Part shown: one piece after another, positions 19,989-29,900 of the stretch
Position numbering within the stretch: the stretch's first letter is position 1
Layout: every line of letters starts with the position of its first letter
NCBI GenBank assembly: GCA_013368375.1
Contig: JAACJP010000060.1
Location: 121,961 to 185,960 of the forward strand
Reading direction: 5' to 3'
Length of the DNA: 64,000 bases
Source: Tricholomella constricta
Taxonomy: Eukaryota; Basidiomycota; Agaricomycetes; Agaricales; Lyophyllaceae
The notes under the pieces: generated by a model
Told to the model about the DNA's origin: nothing
The model's database searches: none
What the model saw: the letters and a program-made list of their open reading frames with translations, nothing else
Made by a program: the position numbers and the translations under genes

Positions 19989-20667
19989 CTGCCTTCACTT
20001 GCATCGTCCTCCAGAGCCTCCTGTTGGTATGTTTGTACTCTCATATCCTCGCACCCACTGACAAGCTCTTCCAAGGCCAACTTCAATGCCCCGTCGGCGA
20101 ATTTATCTCCGCCTACAGCTCTAGAGGCTCCTGGCTCTGCCGCTACCTCCATCACCCAGTTTCGCTGCGGCTCCAACTCGCCACACACCCACACCGCCTC
20201 CACCACCTCCTCCACCGCCGACCTCGCTCTCTTCTCCCAAACCCTTCCTTCAACCCGCTCGGCGTGCCCACAGATATTCCTAAGCCTCGTCCACGCACTA
20301 CTCGCACGCTCCTGGATCTTCGACGGCATCAAGTTTTTCATTCGTTATATTATATTATCGTCTCATACAGGTACCTTTAACTACTTGACAGCGTCTATGC
20401 ACAGTGACGGTATATTGTAGCTCGTCGTTGGCACTTACACTCAAACAAGGACAGTAGCACCCACCATTGTCGACTACATATTCTTCGCTCTCCGTGCGGC
20501 CCTCAACACAGCGACCTCCACCGGTGTCCTCCTTCGCGTGTTCGATCGACTTTAACGAACGGCAAGCCGCTTAATCATTCATCTACCGACGTCTCCAGGA
20601 TCGACTTTTGATGGTGCGCATCTATTCCTTGCGATCAGTTGTATTAAGCTCATCTCTTGGCCAACAG
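19989..20667 (+). other. Coding-like but unidentified stretch before the ABC fragment
   Basis: One plus-strand frame (about 20070-20340) reads TSSTADLALFSQTLPSTRS and SLVHALLARSWIFDGIKFF, and a second (20470-20550) reads ALRAALNTATSTGVLLRVF. Either may be transmembrane-domain remnants of the ABC transporter whose nucleotide-binding part follows, but no family residue proves it. Confidence 0.3.
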
Positions 20668-21011
20668 GCGTGGACGGCAATTCATATGATTATCTGTCAG
20701 CCATGGAGGAGAAGGAAGCGCAGGATAAGGCGAAGAGCGACGAGGAGAACATGTTCAGGATGAAAGACCTGAATCTGCGCGAGCCGCACGGGCAGCTTTT
20801 GGCAATTGACGGCACAGTGGGCTCCGGAAAGACGTCGCCGTTGCAGGGGATTATCGGGGAGATGAGGCAGACGGGCGGTACTGTAAGGCCTGGGGGGAGC
20901 GTAGGGTATTGTCCGCAGAGGGCATGGATACTGGTAAGTGTTGAACCTCGATATACGCTTTGAGGAGAGGGATCAGGCTGATTGGCCTGAATGTGACGAT
21001 TAGGGAGAACC
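20668..21011 (+). pseudogene. ABC transporter (ABCC/MRP type) nucleotide-binding domain fragment
   Basis: The exon 20668-20933 encodes the linker and start of a first nucleotide-binding domain of a multidrug-resistance-type exporter. It reads EEKEAQDKAKSDEE and FRMKDLNLREPHGQLLAI, then Walker A as GTVGSGKTS, QGIIGEMRQTGGTV, and the Q-loop region GSVGYCPQRAWI. A 43-base intron 20934-20976 (GTAAGT to ATCAG) follows. The next exon reads LNVTIREN, matching the NATxREN element that follows in the family, but with the frame broken at the splice. Then the sequence ends abruptly. The signature motif, Walker B, second domain and membrane helices are missing. It runs directly into a histidine-kinase remnant at about 21012. 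Confidence 0.75.
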
Positions 21012-23090
21012 GTGGCCTACGGGGATCTCACTAAGAAGATTGCATGGACGATGAGCTCAAGGAGACGGTGGACGGCATGCCCGAGTCCCTAAGCGTTTTT
21101 TCGGACAAGGTGCGGGTGGCGAGAGAGATGGGGACGGAGGGGCGGCTTAGTAGACAGGCGGGGGTCATGAATGTGAGTAGGATGTAGAAGGATTTGACGG
21201 ATAACGTTAATGTAAAGGTAAATAATGTGCAATCCCTTTCCCTTACCTGCTCGTTTCCCTCGCTGACACACACACACATATTCTCTAGTTGACGCTGCGA
21301 GTGGGCACTATCGCAGTGGCGACGGCGGCCGTGGCGCGCGGAAACCTGACGCAGAAGATTGTCCGTGTCTGGCGAGATGCTGAACCCGGTGCACGATCAA
21401 CGGGATGAACCAGCTCGCGATCTTTGCGATCGCGCGCGAGACGGGATGAAGCTGGGTGTGCAGGAGAAGTGGGGAATGTCCAGGGTATTTGGCAGGATAT
21501 TACGTGAGTGTTTTTCTCGCGCTTTTTGCTCTCTTTTTCGGTCTTCCGTGCTGACTTTGGCCTTCCCGTAGGCTGTCGACGACCCAGGTTCGAGGATTCG
21601 CGCAGATTTCAGAGGCGGCGATGGATGATTACCCGGTGGAGGCGAGCGGTGACTTGCTTGGTGATAATTTTCAAAAGAATACGGTTGTCAGGGAGGCTGC
21701 CGAGCTCGCCAATCGCAGCACGTCTGAGTTTTTGGCGAACATCCTTGAAATCAGGTGCATTTCTTTGTTTCTTATCTTCTTCTATATGGGAGAGGCTGAT
21801 CTTGGAGCATAGGTCGTCCATGAATGGCGTCATTGGGATAACGGAGCCTATGACTTGAATCGGTGCCAGCGTGAGAGCTTGCTGCTCGTCCACAGCCTGG
21901 CCCTTCGCTGCTGCTCATCATCGACAACATCTGGATGTCTTGAAAAGTGCATGTGGTGGCCATCTCCTTCGCCCTCAACCCTCAGTTGTCTGACGCCCCG
22001 GTTCTGTAGTCGAAGCCGGACGCATGATGATGAAAACCGTCTCCTACTCGCTCCGCCAAACCGTCTTCGGTGTCCTCAAGACCCTCATCGTGCGCGACCA
22101 TCTCGTGGGACCGAAGCTCGCTTTCAAAGTTCTAAAAAAGTACGGGCACACTGCGAAGAATGGGAGTCTGGCGGTGGATGCGTTTAAGGAACGGGTGATA
22201 CAGGCTAAGTCTTTTGATATCATCGCTGTACGTCCCCTCCGGCCCTTCATCGTTCTTTTCAAAAGAAAAGGAAGATAATTGCGTATGGTGCTTTTGCTTA
22301 CTCGTGTGCTCCGCAGATGGATGTATTTATGCCTTTCATGGGTAGTATGGACGCGACGGAGCTCATCAGGGCCTACAAGATGCATCGTGGGCTGGCTCCT
22401 ACACCCATCATTGCACTCACCGTGCACATAAGTACGTAACTCCCCGTTTCTGCCTTTTCCTGGTCCTTGACCCGTTCGTTGCGTTGCATTTAGTGATCGA
22501 TGACCGCGAGCGCTGTCTCCAGGCTGGGATGGATAAGCATATTACAAGTAAGTTCCTCACCTCTCGCAAGCGTTTGCCCCAACAGTGACTGATGGCTATG
22601 CCATTTTACAGTAAGAGAACCCCTGCGCCGCGGAGACCTCCTCAACGCCCTCGACAAGCTTGCAGGCAAACGAGGCGTGGCGAAGCATTTGCTCCTCCGC
22701 TGGCCTCCTACGATGTACCAGAGTTTTTTCTTCATCACGACTTTCCCGACCATGAATTTGACGTCCGCCTCTGCTGCCCCCCCTGCATCTTGTACTCGAA
22801 TCTCAACTTTCGAATTGCTTAGTCTGTCTCCCTTCTCGCTCATGTACTACCACCTCTCGCATCCCAGCATGCACATACCACTCACTCCGACGAATTTCAT
22901 ATCCCCACCTCCCATCCTTCGTGTTTGCATTGCACCCGCCTCTTGCATCTTGACATCTTCATGCATACATACATACATAATACTGCTCTTTGCTGGCTTC
23001 GTCTGTCTATGTCTGTCACTCACATGGCTACTCACTGTTCCATGCCGTCTACGCCGCCTGGCGCTGCTCAAATTATACATATCTTTTTGA
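21012..23090 (+). pseudogene. nik1: Group III hybrid histidine kinase (Nik1/Os-1 type) remnant
   Basis: This family senses osmotic and fungicide stress upstream of the HOG pathway. HAMP-repeat pieces come first: VAYGDLTKKI, DELKETVDGMPESLSVFSD, KDLTDNVNV (21012-21217); LTLRVGTIAVATAAVARGNL, INGMNQLAIF (21289-21503); [17 protein letters not shown] (21572-). The dimerisation helix follows, [36 protein letters not shown]. Last is a receiver part: LKKYGHTAKNGSLAVDAFKE, MDVFMPFMGSMDATELIRAY, IDDRERCLQAGMDKHIT, PLRRGDLLNALDKLAGKR. Defects: TGG to TAG before KDLTDN (21185-21187), several frameshifts, loss of the phospho-accepting His (NILEIR for the usual N-M-S-H-E-I-R), and deletion of the ATPase domain near 22100. 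Introns 21218-21288, 21504-21571, 21755-21812, 21947-22009, 22228-22316, 22432-22493 and 22548-22611 look intact. The receiver exons 22010-23090 splice in one frame. Confidence 0.82.
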
Positions 23091-23280
23091 CCTTTCAGGA
23101 AGCTTTAAGACTTTCCTCACAGTGTACTTTACGTGCCAAAGCACGACCTCCTGGCACCAGCAAACTGCCCAGCTCATCCCCCTCGCTCACTATATTTTGT
23201 CTCCACAGCTAACCCATATGTGTAATCTTAAGGAAGTTGCTTCTTCATTCAGACGGACAACGGTGCTGCTATTGCAGTGG
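23091..23280. other. Short spacer without a gene
   Basis: Nothing recognisable lies between the kinase remnant and the inverted minisatellite. Confidence 0.5.
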
Positions 23281-23670
23281 AGCAGCAGAGCCCGAAGTCC
23301 CGAGCCTGTGCCTAAAGCCCGAAGCCCCAATCACGTAGTCTCTCCTCGACACACATCAGTCGTTCCTCCGTTCTGAACCAATCACGTGCTGGAAGCCCGA
23401 AGCCCCGATGACGTGTTCAAAACCTGGAGCCCATGTCCGAAGCCCCCAGTCTGTGCCTAAAGCCCGAAGCCCCGAGCCCATGCTTTGTGAATATGCCCAT
23501 TTGCAGTATGGGTGCACCCTCACTGAGGGTGCCGTGCACATTGTTGTATCTACTGAGGCATGGGGCACAGGCTTGAAGCTCGAGGCATGGGCCCGGGGCT
23601 TCGGGATAGAAGCACAGGCTAGGGGCTTCACCCTTGAAACACAGGCCAGGGGCTTCGGGCTGGGTCTGCA
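23281..23670. repeat. Inverted minisatellite arms around a palindrome
   Basis: The left arm (about 23281-23485) repeats GCCCGAAGCCCCGAGCC with TGTGCCTAAA spacers. The right arm (about 23548-23670) carries the reverse complement, GGGGCTTCGGG with GCACAGGCT spacers. The perfect 19-bp palindrome 23514-23532 lies between them. The whole could fold as one large imperfect hairpin. Confidence 0.7.
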
Positions 23671-23971
23671 CACATGTAGGGACATGTCCACATTGCGGGC
23701 ATGGGCGCACCCTCACTGAGGGTGCCATGCACGTCGTGCCATCTACCATTCTCCACACATTTGGGATCATGTCAAAATTGCGGACATGGGCACACCCTCA
23801 CTAAGGGTGCCTTGTACACATGTTCAAATAAAATGCAAATTGCAGGTATGGGCCCACCCTCACTGAGAGTGCCGTGCATGTTGTTCTATCTACCATTCTC
23901 CACACATTTGGGATCATGTCCAAATTGCGGACATGGGCACACCCTCACTGGTGCCATGCACACATGTCTAA
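23514..23971. repeat. Cluster of five palindrome copies with a 153-bp duplication
   Basis: Copies lie at 23514 (perfect), 23707 (perfect), 23792 (one mismatch), 23854 (mismatches) and 23940 (truncated, CACCCTCACTGGTGCC). The block CATTCTCCACACATTTGGGA followed by a palindrome occurs twice, about 153 bp apart. The spacers resemble the satellite flank of the palindrome (ATGGGCGCAC before it, ACATGT then CAAAT after it). The cluster may be a decayed edge or an ancestor of the satellite. Confidence 0.75.
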
Positions 23972-26900
23972 ATTAAATGCGAGTGTGCAACACGGGCAGT
24001 TTGCGTGAGCGCTAGTATTCTCAGCAAGTACAGTAAATTACGTACCACTAGCGGGACAATTTTATGATGTTCCTGACGATGCAAATCCAACGCTAGCGAG
24101 GCAATGTAGAATCTGACGGGCAGTCTGCTTTGTGTAAAAGCTAGTATTCTCAGCAAGGACAATAAATTATGTACGACTAGTGGCACGTTTTGATGAGATG
24201 TCGTTTGAGTGACACGTTCTAACGAGAGCGAGGGAGGGTGTAGGGATATCTTTGGGCATACGCAACAACGACTTTCACTGCAATTGACGTAGCCGATGAG
24301 CGACAAGTCCATATGTTCTAGCAACACAATAACCGATGAGTGACGGGTGAAAGCCATTGAAGTCGAGCTCTGTGGTGTGTACTTGTTTAGTTGTGATCCT
24401 GATGGTAAGTTTGCTTGCGTGAACGTTGTTGTGCATGCGTGTGCTGATTGCAACGGTTGGCATTCCTTTGAAGCTCAAGAGAAAAAACGTACGGCTACAT
24501 ATGCTGTTGGGGACTGTTGATGCTTGGTTGTCACTGATAGACCTTTCGAACCGTCTGGCTGATGCTTTCAGGAACATGACCTGCGACTGAACATGGTGCG
24601 TGGGAGGCGACTGGCGTACGTGACGCATGGCGTACCCAGCGAGTGGCGTACCCGGCGACCGGTTAGAGGTTTGAGTTAGAGCTTCGGGTGCCTCGGTTAG
24701 AGTTTTGGGTTGGGAACGTTTCTGCTCGTGTCTCGGTTAAGGTTCGGAAACATGTTCTGCTCTGAAAAGATGGAGCGAGATGCAAGTCAAATCAAACGCA
24801 CTGCACACAATTAATTCCGACAATTCAAATCCAACGCCAGCGAGGCAACATAAAATCTGACGGGCAATTTGCGTTAACGTATTCTGAGCAAGTACAATAA
24901 ATTACGTACAACTTATTATGCCAGCGAGGCAACGTAAAATCTGATGTGCAATACGGGCAGTTTGCGTGAGCGCTAGTATTCTCAGCAAGTACAATAAATT
25001 ATGTACGACTAGTGGCACGTTTTTATGAGAGTCTAGCGACACATTTGAGTGAGCCTTGGCTATACGCAACAACTTCTTTCACTGCAATCGACGTAGCCGA
25101 TGAGCGACAGGTCAAGGAGGTGTGTGCTTCTTTTGTTGTGATCCTGATGGACGGTTGGTTTTCTTGCAGGCATAGGCGCACCCTCACTGAGGGTGCTGTG
25201 CATACATGTCCAAACAAATGCAAATCAAACCAAATGCCAGCAAGGCAATGTAAAATTCGATGTGCGGTCTGTTTGTTCAATAGACTAGCCAGTATTCTGA
25301 GCGAGTATAATAGATCGAACTAGCTACGTACGACTAGCGGCAGTATAATAGATCGGACTAGCTACGTACAGAAGTTTGCTTGCAGCGAGATGCAAGTCAA
25401 ATGAAACACACTGCACACGATTGTTCCTGACAACGCAAATCAAATCTAACGCCAGCGAGGCAACATAGAAGCTGATGCGCCACACGGGCAATTTGCGTGA
25501 ACGCTAGTATTCTCAGCAAGTACAGTAAATTACGTACCACTAGCGGGACAATTTTATGATGTTCCTGACGATGCAAATCCAACGCTAGCGAGGCAATGTA
25601 GAATCTGACGGGCAGTCTGCTTTGTGTAAAAGCTAGTATTCTCAGCAAGGACAATAAATTATGTACGACTAGTGGCACGTTTTGATGAGATGTCGTTTGA
25701 GTGACACGTTCTAACGAGAGCGAGGGAGGGTGTAGGGATATCTTTGGGCATACGCAACAACGACTTTCACTGCAATTGACGTAGCCGATGAGCGACAAGT
25801 CCATATGTTCTAGCAACACAATAACCGATGAGTGACGGGTGAAAGCCATTGAAGTCGAGCTCTGTGGTGTGTACTTGTTTAGTTGTGATCCTGATGGTAA
25901 GTTTGCTTGCGTGAACGTTGTTGTGCATGCGTGTGCTGATTGCAACGGTTGGCATTCCTTTGAAGCTCAAGAGAAAAAACGTACGGCTACATATGCTGTT
26001 GGGGACTGTTGATGCTTGGTTGTCACTGATAGACCTTTCGAACCGTCTGGCTGATGCTTTCAGGAACATGACCTGCGACTGAACATGGTGCGTGGGAGGC
26101 GACTGGCGTACGTGACGCATGGCGTACCCAGCGAGTGGCGTACCCGGCGACCGGTTAGAGGTTTGAGTTAGAGCTTCGGGTGCCTCGGTTAGAGTTTTGG
26201 GTTGGGAACGTTTCTGCTCGTGTCTCGGTTAAGGTTCGGAAACATGTTCTGCTCTGAAAAGATGGAGCGAGATGCAAGTCAAATCAAACGCACTGCACAC
26301 AATTAATTCCGACAATTCAAATCCAACGCCAGCGAGGCAACATAAAATCTGACGGGCAATTTGCGTTAACGTATTCTGAGCAAGTACAATAAATTACGTA
26401 CAACTTATTATGCCAGCGAGGCAACGTAAAATCTGATGTGCAATACGGGCAGTTTGCGTGAGCGCTAGTATTCTCAGCAAGTACAATAAATTATGTACGA
26501 CTAGTGGCACGTTTTTATGAGAGTCTAGCGACACATTTGAGTGAGCCTTGGCTATACGCAACAACTTCTTTCACTGCAATCGACGTAGCCGATGAGCGAC
26601 AGGTCAAGGAGGTGTGTGCTTCTTTTGTTGTGATCCTGATGGACGGTTGGTTTTCTTGCAGGCATAGGCGCACCCTCACTGAGGGTGCTGTGCATACATG
26701 TCCAAACAAATGCAAATCAAACCAAATGCCAGCAAGGCAATGTAAAATTCGATGTGCGGTCTGTTTGTTCAATAGACTAGCCAGTATTCTGAGCGAGTAT
26801 AATAGATCGAACTAGCTACGTACGACTAGCGGCAGTATAATAGATCGGACTAGCTACGTACAGAAGTTTGCTTGCAGCGAGATGCAAGTCAAATGAAACA

Positions 26901-29900
26901 CACTGCACACGATTGTTCCTGACAACGCAAATCAAATCTAACGCCAGCGAGGCAACATAGAAGCTGATGCGCCACACGGGCAATTTGCGTGAACGCTAGT
27001 ATTCTCAGCAAGTACAGTAAATTACGTACCACTAGCGGGACAATTTTATGATGTTCCTGACGATGCAAATCCAACGCTAGCGAGGCAATGTAGAATCTGA
27101 CGGGCAGTCTGCTTTGTGTAAAAGCTAGTATTCTCAGCAAGGACAATAAATTATGTACGACTAGTGGCACGTTTTGATGAGATGTCGTTTGAGTGACACG
27201 TTCTAACGAGAGCGAGGGAGGGTGTAGGGATATCTTTGGGCATACGCAACAACGACTTTCACTGCAATTGACGTAGCCGATGAGCGACAAGTCCATATGT
27301 TCTAGCAACACAATAACCGATGAGTGACGGGTGAAAGCCATTGAAGTCGAGCTCTGTGGTGTGTACTTGTTTAGTTGTGATCCTGATGGTAAGTTTGCTT
27401 GCGTGAACGTTGTTGTGCATGCGTGTGCTGATTGCAACGGTTGGCATTCCTTTGAAGCTCAAGAGAAAAAACGTACGGCTACATATGCTGTTGGGGACTG
27501 TTGATGCTTGGTTGTCACTGATAGACCTTTCGAACCGTCTGGCTGATGCTTTCAGGAACATGACCTGCGACTGAACATGGTGCGTGGGAGGCGACTGGCG
27601 TACGTGACGCATGGCGTACCCAGCGAGTGGCGTACCCGGCGACCGGTTAGAGGTTTGAGTTAGAGCTTCGGGTGCCTCGGTTAGAGTTTTGGGTTGGGAA
27701 CGTTTCTGCTCGTGTCTCGGTTAAGGTTCGGAAACATGTTCTGCTCTGAAAAGATGGAGCGAGATGCAAGTCAAATCAAACGCACTGCACACAATTAATT
27801 CCGACAATTCAAATCCAACGCCAGCGAGGCAACATAAAATCTGACGGGCAATTTGCGTTAACGTATTCTGAGCAAGTACAATAAATTACGTACAACTTAT
27901 TATGCCAGCGAGGCAACGTAAAATCTGATGTGCAATACGGGCAGTTTGCGTGAGCGCTAGTATTCTCAGCAAGTACAATAAATTATGTACGACTAGTGGC
28001 ACGTTTTTATGAGAGTCTAGCGACACATTTGAGTGAGCCTTGGCTATACGCAACAACTTCTTTCACTGCAATCGACGTAGCCGATGAGCGACAGGTCAAG
28101 GAGGTGTGTGCTTCTTTTGTTGTGATCCTGATGGACGGTTGGTTTTCTTGCAGGCATAGGCGCACCCTCACTGAGGGTGCTGTGCATACATGTCCAAACA
28201 AATGCAAATCAAACCAAATGCCAGCAAGGCAATGTAAAATTCGATGTGCGGTCTGTTTGTTCAATAGACTAGCCAGTATTCTGAGCGAGTATAATAGATC
28301 GAACTAGCTACGTACGACTAGCGGCAGTATAATAGATCGGACTAGCTACGTACAGAAGTTTGCTTGCAGCGAGATGCAAGTCAAATGAAACACACTGCAC
28401 ACGATTGTTCCTGACAACGCAAATCAAATCTAACGCCAGCGAGGCAACATAGAAGCTGATGCGCCACACGGGCAATTTGCGTGAACGCTAGTATTCTCAG
28501 CAAGTACAGTAAATTACGTACCACTAGCGGGACAATTTTATGATGTTCCTGACGATGCAAATCCAACGCTAGCGAGGCAATGTAGAATCTGACGGGCAGT
28601 CTGCTTTGTGTAAAAGCTAGTATTCTCAGCAAGGACAATAAATTATGTACGACTAGTGGCACGTTTTGATGAGATGTCGTTTGAGTGACACGTTCTAACG
28701 AGAGCGAGGGAGGGTGTAGGGATATCTTTGGGCATACGCAACAACGACTTTCACTGCAATTGACGTAGCCGATGAGCGACAAGTCCATATGTTCTAGCAA
28801 CACAATAACCGATGAGTGACGGGTGAAAGCCATTGAAGTCGAGCTCTGTGGTGTGTACTTGTTTAGTTGTGATCCTGATGGTAAGTTTGCTTGCGTGAAC
28901 GTTGTTGTGCATGCGTGTGCTGATTGCAACGGTTGGCATTCCTTTGAAGCTCAAGAGAAAAAACGTACGGCTACATATGCTGTTGGGGACTGTTGATGCT
29001 TGGTTGTCACTGATAGACCTTTCGAACCGTCTGGCTGATGCTTTCAGGAACATGACCTGCGACTGAACATGGTGCGTGGGAGGCGACTGGCGTACGTGAC
29101 GCATGGCGTACCCAGCGAGTGGCGTACCCGGCGACCGGTTAGAGGTTTGAGTTAGAGCTTCGGGTGCCTCGGTTAGAGTTTTGGGTTGGGAACGTTTCTG
29201 CTCGTGTCTCGGTTAAGGTTCGGAAACATGTTCTGCTCTGAAAAGATGGAGCGAGATGCAAGTCAAATCAAACGCACTGCACACAATTAATTCCGACAAT
29301 TCAAATCCAACGCCAGCGAGGCAACATAAAATCTGACGGGCAATTTGCGTTAACGTATTCTGAGCAAGTACAATAAATTACGTACAACTTATTATGCCAG
29401 CGAGGCAACGTAAAATCTGATGTGCAATACGGGCAGTTTGCGTGAGCGCTAGTATTCTCAGCAAGTAAATAAATTATGTACGACTAGTGCACTTTTTATG
29501 AGAGTCTAGCGACACATTGAGTAGCCTTGGCATACGCAACAACTCTCACTGCAATCGACGTAGCCATGAGCGACAGGTCAAGGAGGTGTGTCTTCTTTTG
29601 TTGTGATCCGAGGACGGTTGGTTTTCTTGCAGGCATAGGCGCACCCTCACTGAGGGTGCTGTGCATACATGTCCAAACAAATGCAAATCAAACCAAATGC
29701 CAGCAAGGCAATGTAAAATTCGATGTGCGGTCTGTTTGTTCAATAGACTAGCCAGTATTCTGAGCGAGTATAATAGATCGAACTAGCTACGTACGACTAG
29801 CGGCAGTATAATAGATCGGACTAGCTACGTACAGAAGTTTGCTTGCAGCGAGATGCAAGTCAAATGAAACACACTGCACACGATTGTTCCTGACAACGCA

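Noticed and set aside
21580..21602. tRNA B-box-like GGTTCGAGGATTC
   Set aside because: It lies inside the kinase reading frame (QVRGFAQ) and no cloverleaf arms can be drawn around it.
24661..24745. Telomere-like GGTTAG tract in each satellite unit
   Set aside because: GGTTAGAG and TTGGGTTGGG are irregular and few; no run of TTAGGG is present. Only noted as a G/T-rich tract.
25397..25945. 182-codon minus-strand frame repeated in nearly every satellite unit, with 117-, 103- and 85-codon companions
   Set aside because: Between satellite subfamilies most differences in this frame change the amino acid, the internal peptide repeat simply mirrors the DNA subrepeats, several units carry indels, and there are no start context or splice signals. 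I take it as non-coding satellite.
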